DNA of 6,475 bases from Planctomycetota bacterium (GTDB lineage Bacteria > Planctomycetota > GCA-002687715 > DRQF01). Both the position numbers and the translations under genes were made by a program. The notes below the pieces were generated by a model. That model made no database searches and was not told the DNA's origin. It worked only from the letters and a program-made list of their open reading frames with translations. Shown here piece by piece: positions 1 through 6,343 of this stretch (position 1 is its first letter; every line of letters starts with the position of its first letter). The stretch spans positions 1 through 6,475 of the forward strand of contig JAJRYU010000798.1 in the NCBI GenBank assembly GCA_024275615.1, given 5' to 3'.

Positions 1-1221
1 CTCGAAGCAGCTATTCCCCGCACGGACCAGATCTCGAGCCAACCTATCGTCGCGTGTCATTAATCCACAGCAGTGTTGACCAAGGGCAACCATACACGCC
101 CCAGTGAGTGTGGCGAGATCAATAGTCACGGCTGGTTTGAATTTTTGCGCATAGACCAAGGCGTCGGCCAAAATCAATCGACCTTCGGCATCCGTGTTGA
201 GAATTTCGATCGTCTTCTTGTTCGACGCCGTGACTACATCCCCTGGCTTGTTGGCATCGCCCCCCGGCATGTTTTCACTTGACGGAATGATGCCAACCAC
301 ATGCAAAGGTAACCCAAGCTCGGCAACAGCGCGCATGGCACCGATCACAGTCGTGCCCCCGCATTTGTCGTAGCGCATCTTGTCCATGTCAGCACCGGGC
401 TTGAGCGAGATACCTCCAGAGTCGAAAGTCAGTCCTTTGCCGACCAAACAGATTGTGGGCAACCCTTTTTTTGTCGCATTGTGCTCCAAGACGATCAGTT
501 GAGGTTCATGAGGAGAACCCAACGACACGCTCAACAAAGAACCCATCTTGAGCTTCGCCATTTCATTGCGGCCCAATATCTTGCACTTGAGGCCAGTCTT
601 TTTGGCCATGGCCCGCGCCGCGGCGGCGATCTTCTTTGGTTGCCCAAAATTCCCGGGTAGGTTTGCGAGGTCGCGGGCATCCGCGACGCCTGAGGAAATT
701 CCTTGAGCGACCTTCAGAGCTTTTCTTGCGGCGGTGACGGACTTCCCGTTAACCGTGACAACTTCGATGTTCTTCAAAGTGGGTTTGCTCGCAGACTTGA
801 AGCGTGAAAACTCGTAAGACGTTAAATGAACACCTTCGGCGAAAGCTTGAACGGTACTCTCGACGTCTTCTGTGGCTATGGTCAGGTCGTCTAAGATGAA
901 TGCTGCCTGCTTCGAAGCCGACTTGAGGGAAGTGAAGATGGTTGATCCAAGTCTTCTCGCGATTTCGGGTGAAAACTCTGCTTTCTCTCCGGCCCCGATC
1001 AATAACACCCTGCCCAAGTCGCCAAACAAGTGCATGAGTGTCTCTTGGGTCTTGCCGGTGAACTCCTTGGCCTTCAAGGCGCGGGAGAGAACGCCGCCTA
1101 CCAGCTTGTCCAAGGCCTTGAAGTTTTTCGTGTTGCCCGCTTTTCCCTTGAACAAGGGCAAAACGATCGTCCCTGATTTGATCTCTTCAATTTTGGCTTT
1201 TCGCGTTTTGATCGCTGTCAT
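1..1221 (-). CDS. pepA: Leucyl aminopeptidase, peptidase family M17 (PepA), 3' end cut by window edge
   Basis: This is a cytoplasmic di-metal aminopeptidase that removes N-terminal residues from peptides during protein turnover. The visible 407 residues run from ATG at 1221-1219 to the window edge with no stop. About 90-100 C-terminal residues should be missing, since the family is usually near 500. The N-terminal alpha/beta domain covers roughly residues 1-165 and the catalytic domain follows. The catalytic signature is complete as far as seen: VGKGLTFDSGG with metal ligands K262 and D267, the second catalytic lysine K274 (ISLKPG), D285 in MRYDK, and NTDAEGRL at 342-349 giving D344, E346 and R348. 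All sit a constant 8 residues before their E. coli PepA counterparts. ATLTGAC follows, as usual. The ATG overlaps the TGA of the upstream MBL gene (ATGA), which supports this start and translational coupling. Some PepA proteins also bind DNA at Xer sites; nothing here shows that. Confidence 0.95.
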   Translation of the reverse strand, partial: MTAIKTRKAKIEEIKSGTIVLPLFKGKAGNTKNFKALDKLVGGVLSRALKAKEFTGKTQETLMHLFGDLGRVLLIGAGEKAEFSPEIARRLGSTIFTSLKSASKQAAFILDDLTIATEDVESTVQAFAEGVHLTSYEFSRFKSASKPTLKNIEVVTVNGKSVTAARKALKVAQGISSGVADARDLANLPGNFGQPKKIAAAARAMAKKTGLKCKILGRNEMAKLKMGSLLSVSLGSPHEPQLIVLEHNATKKGLPTICLVGKGLTFDSGGISLKPGADMDKMRYDKCGGTTVIGAMRAVAELGLPLHVVGIIPSSENMPGGDANKPGDVVTASNKKTIEILNTDAEGRLILADALVYAQKFKPAVTIDLATLTGACMVALGQHCCGLMTRDDRLARDLVRAGNSCFE

Positions 1222-2075
1222 TTGAGATTCCCTTCATCGTCAACATAGCCGGCGAATCTGATCCTTCCGCCTTCTGATTTCAAAGCACCTATGGCATCTA
1301 TAGGGTCGTGTTCAAAAAACAAGAACCCCTTGCTTTGAAGGACTTCCTCCAAAAGCTTGGCTTTCTCCTCGATGAGAAGACCGGCGTGTATGTCGTATCC
1401 CATGGTGTAGGCACCGTGCACGTGAGACGCCGTTGGGATCAAGTCGGCACAATAAGTGAGCGACTGACCTTTGTCCGCTACTTGAACCAGTTGCATGCCT
1501 TGAGTGTGTCCGTCGCTGACCAACACACTGATGCCATCGGCGATGATCTGTGGACCATCAAGCAAGCGAAGATCGACATTCTTCAAGGCGTCGATATTCT
1601 CACGGCGATAACTAGCACGTTCTCTTGAATTGGGCGTCAACGCGTTGTCCCAGTTGCGTTTTTGCAACCAGTGCGTGGCATTGGGGAAAGACGGACCGAC
1701 CACCCCTTCAGGGGTCTTCGTCGTAAGGCCGCCTGCGTGATCGAAATGCAAATGAGTGATGATGACATCGGTGATGGTCTCTTCAGCGATACCAGCACGT
1801 TTGAGGGCAGTGGCCAAAGGTGGATAATCTGAGGCGATGCCAAAAATGCGCCTCTCTTTTTCGTTCCATTTATCCCCCATGCCTGAGTCCACCAAGAACA
1901 AGCGTTCATTGGATTCGATGAGAAGGATACGGCACGACAATTGAATGCAATTGCTCTGGTCGGCTGGGTGTTGCTTTTCCCAAAGAGCTTTCGGAACCGA
2001 GCCAAACATCGCGCCGCCATCCAGCTTCATCTTGCCAGCTTCGATGGCGGTGAGTTTGAAGCTCCCGATTTTCAT
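1218..2075 (-). CDS. Metallo-beta-lactamase-fold hydrolase (lactonase/glyoxalase-like), 285 aa
   Basis: This is a probable di-zinc hydrolase of the MBL superfamily, with no signal peptide and therefore probably cytoplasmic. Numbering from the ATG at 2075, the HxHxDH motif is H108, H110, D112, H113 (THLHFDHAGG). Further ligands are H190 in SDGHTQG, D211 in YCADLIP and probably H256 in FEHDP, so the metal site looks complete. The N-terminal section contains LDGGAMFG and LVDSGMGDKW, features seen in a bacterial branch close to AHL-lactonase/YtnP-type proteins. The substrate cannot be read from the sequence: lactone, thioester or another ester are all possible. The frame opens earlier, at a GTG at 2108, but the ATG at 2075 forms an ATGA overlap with the stop of the DHH gene and begins the fold-typical MKIGSFKL strand, so I use it. 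The 3' end again forms ATGA with pepA. Family assignment is firm, function is not. Confidence 0.93.
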   Translation of the reverse strand: MKIGSFKLTAIEAGKMKLDGGAMFGSVPKALWEKQHPADQSNCIQLSCRILLIESNERLFLVDSGMGDKWNEKERRIFGIASDYPPLATALKRAGIAEETITDVIITHLHFDHAGGLTTKTPEGVVGPSFPNATHWLQKRNWDNALTPNSRERASYRRENIDALKNVDLRLLDGPQIIADGISVLVSDGHTQGMQLVQVADKGQSLTYCADLIPTASHVHGAYTMGYDIHAGLLIEEKAKLLEEVLQSKGFLFFEHDPIDAIGALKSEGGRIRFAGYVDDEGNLK

Positions 2076-3082
2076 CGAAGTGCGCCAGGGTTGACGAGGT
2101 CGCAACACCTCCTAATCACTTCAGCGTATGCGTCCTTAGCTGTCATGCCATTGGTCGTGAAACCTGCGGCGAAACGATGCCCCCCACCGCCGAACTCTTT
2201 GGCTAAATCGCAGACATCGATGCGTCCTGATGATCGCAACGAGAATTTGATTTTGTCGCTCGCGATTTGGACGGCGAAGCACCCCACTTCGACACCGCGA
2301 ATGGACAAGAGGTGATTGACGACTTCAAAAGCGTCCCTCGGTTCGCCCTTGACTTTCTTCATGTAGTCCAGATCGCAGAGCACGCTCGAAAGTTTGCCAT
2401 CTTCATGCAACTCGATGCGGGCAATGTTGTTGCCCATGAAGCGCACGCGGTGCAATGGCTTTTGACAATTTAGTTTGCGCCAGACTCGGTAGGGTTTTAC
2501 CCCAGCCTCGAGAAACTTCGCCGCCAGACGCAATGCCGATGGTGTTGTGGTGTTGTAGTTGAAGGAACCAGTATCCTGAATGAGGCCGACATGAAGCGGT
2601 TCGGCGATCTCGACATCAAGGTCTTTCATGCCCATCGCTTCCAAAAGCCCGAAGGTAAGTTCGGCACTAGATGATGCGCGCGTGTCAACGAAAAGGACAT
2701 CAAAGAGATCGTTGTCAAAGAGATGGTGGTCAACCAGAACCTTGCTGCATTGAGCTGACCGCACAGGGCCTTCCATGCGCCCCAGTCTTCCTGCGGCTCC
2801 CAAATCAAAGGCGCAGATAACTTCGGCCTCGGCGATTACGCTTTCGTGTTTGCCTCGTTGGAAAGTGATGACTTCACCGCTGCGAACCAGAAAACGAAGA
2901 TCTTCGGGAACTGTCGAGCAGTTCAGAATCTTGGCGTTCTTGCCGCGACGCTTAAGATAACGCAGAAGCGCAAGCTCACTCCCCAAGCCGTCGCCATCGG
3001 GAGTCATGTGCGTGGTTAGGACAATCTTGTCGTGGCTCAGCAAGTGCTGAGCCACGGATTCTGCGTTCGCTTCTGTTCTCAT
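2072..3082 (-). CDS. nrnA: DHH/DHHA1 family phosphoesterase, NrnA-type (nanoRNase / pAp phosphatase), 336 aa
   Basis: NrnA-type enzymes are cytoplasmic Mn2+-dependent phosphoesterases that degrade 2-5 nt RNA and dephosphorylate 3',5'-pAp to AMP. Some relatives cleave cyclic-dinucleotide products such as pApA. Numbered from ATG at 3082, the DHH domain shows H25, D29 and D31 in THMTPDGDG, D93 in CAFDLG, the name motif D118-H119-H120 in LVDHH, and D170 in QDTGSFNY. The DHHA1 substrate-binding domain ends with GGGGH at 298-302 followed by RFAAGF. All metal-binding residues expected of the family are present, and 336 residues is normal. A TTG seven codons upstream (3103) lies inside the thioredoxin gene; neither start has a clear Shine-Dalgarno sequence, and ATG is preferred. 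The gene starts 13 bp after the thioredoxin stop and overlaps the MBL gene by ATGA, so it sits in the middle of an operon. Distinguishing NrnA from GdpP-like or NrnB specificity needs biochemistry; no extra PAS or GGDEF domains are present. Confidence 0.9.
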   Translation of the reverse strand: MRTEANAESVAQHLLSHDKIVLTTHMTPDGDGLGSELALLRYLKRRGKNAKILNCSTVPEDLRFLVRSGEVITFQRGKHESVIAEAEVICAFDLGAAGRLGRMEGPVRSAQCSKVLVDHHLFDNDLFDVLFVDTRASSSAELTFGLLEAMGMKDLDVEIAEPLHVGLIQDTGSFNYNTTTPSALRLAAKFLEAGVKPYRVWRKLNCQKPLHRVRFMGNNIARIELHEDGKLSSVLCDLDYMKKVKGEPRDAFEVVNHLLSIRGVEVGCFAVQIASDKIKFSLRSSGRIDVCDLAKEFGGGGHRFAAGFTTNGMTAKDAYAEVIRRCCDLVNPGALR

Positions 3083-3095
3083 GGAAACTGGAAGG

Positions 3096-3425
3096 TTAGG
3101 CAAGCAAAGCGTCGATCTTGGCTTGGATCGAGTTCTTGGGTTGGTTCCCCATCATGGTGTCGACTTTTTCACCGTCCTTAAAGAAAAGGATGGTGGGAAC
3201 ACTCATGATGCCGTAGCGGGCGGCGATGTCGCCAGATTCGTCGACGTCGCACTTACCAATTTTGACGCCTTTTTCCCGGTATTCTCCGGCGAGTTCTTCG
3301 ATTGTGGGTGCAAGAGCTTTGCAGGGGCCGCACCAAGTGGCACTAAAGTCAACCAAAGAGACACCGCCACCATTGAGGACTTCCGCCTCAAAGTTGTCGG
3401 AGTTGATTTCAATCATATTGCCCAT
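3096..3425 (-). CDS. trxA: Thioredoxin, 109 aa
   Basis: This is a cytoplasmic dithiol-disulfide oxidoreductase that supplies electrons to ribonucleotide reductase, PAPS reductase, methionine sulfoxide reductases and peroxidases. It is a single complete thioredoxin fold of typical length. The active site WCGPC is at 31-35 (C32, C35), the buried acid D26 in VDFSATWCGPC is retained, and the cis-proline P77 lies in SVPTILFF. The C-terminal half (FFKDGEKVDTMMG, then an alpha helix) follows the canonical pattern. There is no signal peptide or membrane anchor. ATG at 3425 is chosen over an in-frame ATG three codons later because AGAGGA lies 10 nt upstream of it. It is the first confident gene of the minus-strand operon; the pairing with the NrnA-type gene fits PAPS-reductase chemistry, which needs thioredoxin and makes pAp. 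The residues seen are canonical, so a generic TrxA role is likely. Confidence 0.95.
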   Translation of the reverse strand: MGNMIEINSDNFEAEVLNGGGVSLVDFSATWCGPCKALAPTIEELAGEYREKGVKIGKCDVDESGDIAARYGIMSVPTILFFKDGEKVDTMMGNQPKNSIQAKIDALLA

Positions 3426-3435
3426 AATCCGTCAT

Positions 3436-3441
3436 TCCTCT
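3436..3441 (-). promoter_or_regulatory. Shine-Dalgarno sequence for thioredoxin
   Basis: On the minus strand AGAGGA is followed by 10 nt and then the ATG at 3425-3423. This is the only good purine-rich ribosome-binding match ahead of the thioredoxin frame, and it decides between two near in-frame ATG codons, three codons apart. Confidence 0.6.
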
Positions 3442-3464
3442 TTATTGTCGTCCTTCATCAGATG

Positions 3465-3614
3465 TTAATCCGGTACGAACTCCAGAATATCATCGTTCTG
3501 CCCCAGTGTATGAAGCCCAGAAGCGATATCCAGTGGCTCAGAGACATTATGTCGCAGTGTCCAAGCCATCACAAAAGCCAGGAGCAAGAACTTCGTCGCA
3601 CCTTGCGTTATCAT
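3465..3614 (-). CDS. Possible small membrane or secreted protein, 49 aa (unrecognised)
   Basis: A short minus-strand frame lies just ahead of thioredoxin: ATG at 3614-3612, TAA at 3467-3465, 39 bp before the thioredoxin ATG. The product begins MITQGATK, then has a hydrophobic stretch FLLLAFVMAW at about 9-18, then a polar, acidic tail ending DDILEFVPD. This could be a single-pass membrane segment or a signal-like N-terminus. Codon choice resembles the neighbours and no rare-codon run is seen. I do not recognise a family. Against it: there is no well-placed Shine-Dalgarno sequence (an AAGGGG lies about 15 nt upstream), and a sigma70-like promoter for thioredoxin falls inside it, which would make the frame incidental. 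An upstream in-frame TGA limits the start to this ATG or to later alternative codons. Treat as a hypothesis. Confidence 0.3.
   Translation of the reverse strand: MITQGATKFLLLAFVMAWTLRHNVSEPLDIASGLHTLGQNDDILEFVPD
3546..3574 (-). promoter_or_regulatory. Candidate sigma70-type promoter for the trx operon
   Basis: Read on the minus strand, TTGTGA (3574-3569) and CATAAT (3551-3546) are separated by exactly 17 bp. They match the TTGACA and TATAAT consensus at 4/6 and 5/6 positions. Transcription would begin near 3539, giving thioredoxin a leader of about 110 nt. Promoter consensus in the host lineage is unknown and such matches arise by chance, so support is moderate to weak. It is incompatible with translation of the 49-codon ORF from the same transcript. 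Confidence 0.35.
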
Positions 3615-3678
3615 AGGGCGTCATTTGCCCCTTCTTGCGGGCTCAAGTGTTTTTTTGACTGGTTGGGTGAAACAAAAG

Positions 3679-5046
3679 ATGCTGATACGAAACACGGCTT
3701 TTGCCGCAATTATTCTCATTTCAGTCATGGCGCCTTTGGGGCACAGTCAAGATGACAGCAATCCGCAGGCTGCTGTGCAAAAATTGGCGCGGGAGGTCGA
3801 AGAAAAAGTCTCCCAGGTCCGGGGATTGGCCTATTTGTCGCCAACCAAGGTCGGTGTTCACTCGGAAGCAGCTCTCAGGGACTTCCTGACCAAAGAAGTC
3901 GATAAGGAGTTAACCCCTGAGATAGCCGGTAAACACGAACGCTGCATGGTCATGCTGGGGCTCTACCGCCGGACGACTGATTTAAGAAAAACCGTTTTGG
4001 CGCTCCTTGCCGAACAAGTCGCAGGGTTCTACAACCCGGAAAAAAAGGCCTTGTTTCTAATACGCCGTGAAGCCAGTGACAAGGCGGGTGCAGCTCAGGA
4101 TCGGCTGATCATGAGCCACGAACTTGTTCACGCTCTGCAAGATCAGCATTTTGATCTCACGGCGTTCATGGCACCAGTCGACGCCAATGACGATCAAACC
4201 TCGGCACGCAAAGCGCTGGTCGAAGGTGACGCCACTTGGGCCATGATGGCTTTCAAGGAAGGACCAAAACAAGCTTCGATGATGATGGGACCGCTCATGC
4301 CCACTGATCTGGCAGGCCTTAAACCTCTCATTGAGATGGCAAAGAAAATGGGCTTAGAAGGAGTGTCGGATGACAGCCTCAACATGGACGCTCTCTTTGC
4401 AGCTCCTATGGTTGACGGCGACGAGATGATCTTTAGTTACTATGGTGGCGCCAAGTTTTGCGCCTACCTCATCAAGAATGGTGGTGTCAGCCAGGTCGAC
4501 AAAGCCTATAGCCGACCGCCGCAATCTACCGAACAAATACTCCACCCACCGAAATACGACAAGGAATATGATGCTCCTCAGGACGTTAGATTGCCGAACT
4601 TGTCAGACCTCCTTGGTCCCGAATTCAAGAAAGTGAGCAGCAACACTCTTGGTGAGTTGCGCATGCGTTCTTGGCTGACTGGCTTTGGTTACAAAGCCAA
4701 GAAAAAGCGCGCCGTTCACTCAGGTTGGGATGGCGACACCTATGCTGTTTATGGTGCTCACGGTCGATCGGACGCCTTGGTTTGGGGGTCGATTTGGGAC
4801 ACGGAGTTGGACGCTCAAGAATTTGTTGCTGTCGCCAAAGAGATTCTGGCGAAGATGGAACCAGAAGCTCAGAAGAGGGACAACCATCTACAACTCCTCG
4901 GCTTGATGTCTGGCATTGTGCGTCGGGGCAACCGCGTGTTTTTCTTGCGCCGAATGCCAACGAACAAGTGGGATCAAGTCTTGAACACACTCTTTAATTC
5001 GACAGAATACAAAGAAGTTAGTCGCTCGAAGAAAGCCTTAAAATGA
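3679..5046 (+). CDS. Secreted HExxH (zincin-type) putative metalloprotease, 455 aa
   Basis: This is a probable exported zinc metallopeptidase of an uncharacterised bacterial family. Residues 1-23 form a signal peptide: a short basic start (MLIRN), a hydrophobic core TAFAAIILISVMAPL, and likely cleavage after GHS, leaving QDDSN; there is no lipobox cysteine. The zinc site is H147-E148-L-V-H151 in MSHELVHALQDQ. E182 in ALVEGDATWAM, 31 residues on, is a likely third ligand in the gluzincin style. Downstream landmarks are YYGGAKF (254-260), the PPQSTEQILHPPKY block (280-293) and a GWDGDTYAVYG segment (349-359), which I recall from large-phylum hypothetical HExxH proteins. Residues 186-250 are unusually methionine-rich. 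ATG at 3679 is preferred over an in-frame TTG at 3625 because it begins the signal peptide and has GGTGA 8 nt upstream. Its TGA overlaps mqnC by ATGA. Fold and export are well supported; substrate and actual peptidase activity are not known. Confidence 0.9.
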   Translation: MLIRNTAFAAIILISVMAPLGHSQDDSNPQAAVQKLAREVEEKVSQVRGLAYLSPTKVGVHSEAALRDFLTKEVDKELTPEIAGKHERCMVMLGLYRRTTDLRKTVLALLAEQVAGFYNPEKKALFLIRREASDKAGAAQDRLIMSHELVHALQDQHFDLTAFMAPVDANDDQTSARKALVEGDATWAMMAFKEGPKQASMMMGPLMPTDLAGLKPLIEMAKKMGLEGVSDDSLNMDALFAAPMVDGDEMIFSYYGGAKFCAYLIKNGGVSQVDKAYSRPPQSTEQILHPPKYDKEYDAPQDVRLPNLSDLLGPEFKKVSSNTLGELRMRSWLTGFGYKAKKKRAVHSGWDGDTYAVYGAHGRSDALVWGSIWDTELDAQEFVAVAKEILAKMEPEAQKRDNHLQLLGLMSGIVRRGNRVFFLRRMPTNKWDQVLNTLFNSTEYKEVSRSKKALK

Positions 5047-6146
5047 ACGACCTTGACCTCCTGGATGCCGTCGCTGTCGGAGACGAGCGTCTCTCCATTG
5101 CCGACGGTGTTCGGCTATTCGAAAGCGCTCAACTTGAGGACCTGGGGCATGCAGCCAACCGAGTTCGGCAGCGTTTGAACGGCGACCGAGTGGTCACGTA
5201 CTTGGTCGATCGCAATGTCAACTACACGAATGTCTGTATTACCGATTGCAAGTTCTGTGAGTTCTATCGTCCTCCTGGCCACGAAGAGTCCTATGTGATT
5301 TCTGAAGAGCTTTTGTACCAAAAAGTTCAAGAAACTCTGGACTTGGGTGGTACGCGGATCCTCTTGCAAGGTGGACATCATCCCGACCTGAAGATCGATT
5401 TCTACGTCAACATGCTGCGAGGTTTGAAAAACAAGTTTCCGCAAATCGAATTGAACGCCTTTTCTCCCCCTGAAATTGCACACATCGCTGACGTCGAGAA
5501 GAAAAGCTGTCTTGAAGTTTTGGAAATCCTAAAGGACGCTGGCATGGATGGCCTACCTGGGGGCGGTGGTGAAATTCTTGATGACGAAATACGTAACCGA
5601 GTTTCGCCAAAGAAACTCAAGACAGATCCGTGGTTATCCTGCATGTTGGATGCCCATTCTTTGGGCATGGTGACCAGTGCTTCGCAAGTCATTGGCTTTG
5701 GTGAAGATCCAAGGCATCGTTTCAACGCATTGGAGAGCATTCGCTCCACGCAAGATAAGAGCCTGGCTGTACATGGGTGTGGCTTCCTTTCATTTGTCAT
5801 GTGGCCTCTTCAATTCGAGAGTCGCTACGGCGAAGTTTTTGGCGGTCGGAAAGGAGTCAAACTGGGCGCCGAAAGAAACGAATACTTGCGGCACACAGCT
5901 CTGAGCCGCCTCTACCTTGATAACATCAGGCACATCGGCGCTTCATGGCCTACTATGGGCCCGGAAATTGCCGCTGAAGCATTGGTCTTTGGCGCTGATG
6001 ATTTTGGCTCAACCATGATCGAGGAGAATGTGGTCAGTTCCGCTGGGTCAACCAATGAGAGCATGACCGAAGGGGCCATCCGATCTCACATTCAGTCCGC
6101 CGGCTTTAGTCCACAAAAACGAGATACAAACTACGAATCCGTCTGA
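5043..6146 (+). CDS. mqnC: Cyclic dehypoxanthinyl futalosine synthase (MqnC), radical SAM, 367 aa
   Basis: MqnC is a cytoplasmic radical-SAM enzyme that cyclises dehypoxanthine futalosine to its spiro cyclic form in the futalosine route to menaquinone. The [4Fe-4S] motif is CX3CX2C at C65, C69, C72, within a NYTNVC...CKFCEFYR context that favours MqnC over MqnE. Next come LLQGGHHPDLKI (107-118), FSPPEI (140-145) and LPGGGGEIL (171-179) of the TIM barrel. The C-terminal family region has SWPTMGPEIAAEAL (301-314) and GADDFGSTMIEENVVSSAG (317-335), and length is normal. CofH and MqnE are homologous alternatives, but the whole motif set fits MqnC best. Two places deviate from the usual sequence as I remember it: GFGED at 218-222 where FGHVE is common, and CEF instead of CAF after the cluster. 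The start overlaps the zincin stop (ATGA). No other mqn genes are visible, so the pathway must be completed elsewhere in the genome. Confidence 0.9.
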   Translation: MNDLDLLDAVAVGDERLSIADGVRLFESAQLEDLGHAANRVRQRLNGDRVVTYLVDRNVNYTNVCITDCKFCEFYRPPGHEESYVISEELLYQKVQETLDLGGTRILLQGGHHPDLKIDFYVNMLRGLKNKFPQIELNAFSPPEIAHIADVEKKSCLEVLEILKDAGMDGLPGGGGEILDDEIRNRVSPKKLKTDPWLSCMLDAHSLGMVTSASQVIGFGEDPRHRFNALESIRSTQDKSLAVHGCGFLSFVMWPLQFESRYGEVFGGRKGVKLGAERNEYLRHTALSRLYLDNIRHIGASWPTMGPEIAAEALVFGADDFGSTMIEENVVSSAGSTNESMTEGAIRSHIQSAGFSPQKRDTNYESV

Positions 6147-6196
6147 TTTGCTTGGTGCCCAGCGCAGATTGGCCCCGGATTAGCTAAAAAGTGCTC

Positions 6197-6227
6197 TATA
6201 GGGCATATTCCCTATATCGTGCGATAT
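6197..6227. repeat. Two overlapping palindromes, operator-like
   Basis: The first palindrome is TATAGGG, 6 bp (CATATT), then CCCTATA at 6197-6216; only one pair inside the spacer fails to match, so it is nearly a perfect 20-bp dyad. The second is ATATCG-TG-CGATAT at 6214-6227, a 6+2+6 perfect inverted repeat that shares three bases with the first. The symmetry and AT-rich flanks suit a dimeric regulator's operator better than a terminator. The regulator and target gene are unknown. Confidence 0.5.
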
Positions 6228-6262
6228 GGCTCGGCGTAGCTTCCTGGAAAGACTGTTCTTAG

Positions 6263-6285
6263 GCAAGCGACTCCAAGTTGCTTAC
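6263..6285 (+). repeat. Imperfect inverted repeat / hairpin
   Basis: GCAAGCGACT (6263-6272) can pair with AGTTGCTTAC (6276-6285) across a 3-nt loop, with one mismatch and one G-U pair. No T tract follows it, so it is not a standard intrinsic terminator. It could be a mRNA-end stabilising stem for mqnC or part of an operator array with the palindromes upstream. Confidence 0.35.
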
Positions 6286-6343
6286 GTGCTCGAACAGCGC
6301 TCAAACAGCCGTTTCGCATAAAAACCCCTTATACAATCTCAAC

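Larger units (their letters stand above)
3426..3678. promoter_or_regulatory. Divergent intergenic region between the trx operon and the zincin-mqnC pair
   Basis: These 253 bp separate two outward-facing transcription units and must hold promoters for both. On the minus side there is a candidate sigma70 promoter and the small ORF listed separately. For the plus strand I see only weak elements: TATCAT at 3609-3614 resembles a -10 box, but no convincing -35 lies 16-18 bp upstream. A T7 run at 3650-3656 follows a weak GCCC/GGGC pairing and is not a convincing terminator. No tRNA or riboswitch core was recognised. Confidence 0.6.

Noticed and set aside
872..1225. A 117-codon plus-strand open frame
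   Set aside because: Antisense to the N-terminal half of pepA, which reads through cleanly with correct motif spacing.
2076..2108. GTG start extending the MBL protein by 11 residues
   Set aside because: An AGGAGG lies here but abuts the GTG and is explained by Arg codons of the DHH gene; the ATGA overlap at 2075 is the better start.
2690..2725. Direct repeat TCAAAGAGAT occurring twice 15 bp apart
   Set aside because: It encodes the LFDNDLFD segment of the DHH protein and is explained by the repeated Leu-Phe-Asp residues.
3083..3103. TTG start extending the DHH protein by 7 residues into thioredoxin
   Set aside because: No Shine-Dalgarno match, and the ATG at 3082 starts at a normal position relative to the first DHH motif.
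3627..3656. GCCC/GGGC pairing followed by T7 as a plus-strand terminator
   Set aside because: The stem is only 4 bp and the T run begins several bases after it; it also lies between divergent genes where a plus-strand terminator has no gene to end.
3625..3678. Upstream TTG start extending the zincin by 18 residues
   Set aside because: The extension precedes a textbook signal peptide that begins at the ATG at 3679, and a GGTGA site is well placed for that ATG.
3081..3755. A 224-codon plus-strand open frame across the thioredoxin gene
   Set aside because: It is antisense to thioredoxin, whose family motifs are unmistakable, and its translation shows no recognisable domain; it also crosses the divergent spacer and the zincin start.
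4625..4997. Long open frames on both strands within the 3' part of the zincin gene
   Set aside because: Shadow frames with Cys/Arg/Ser-rich, low-complexity translations; the zincin frame has coherent family blocks on both sides.
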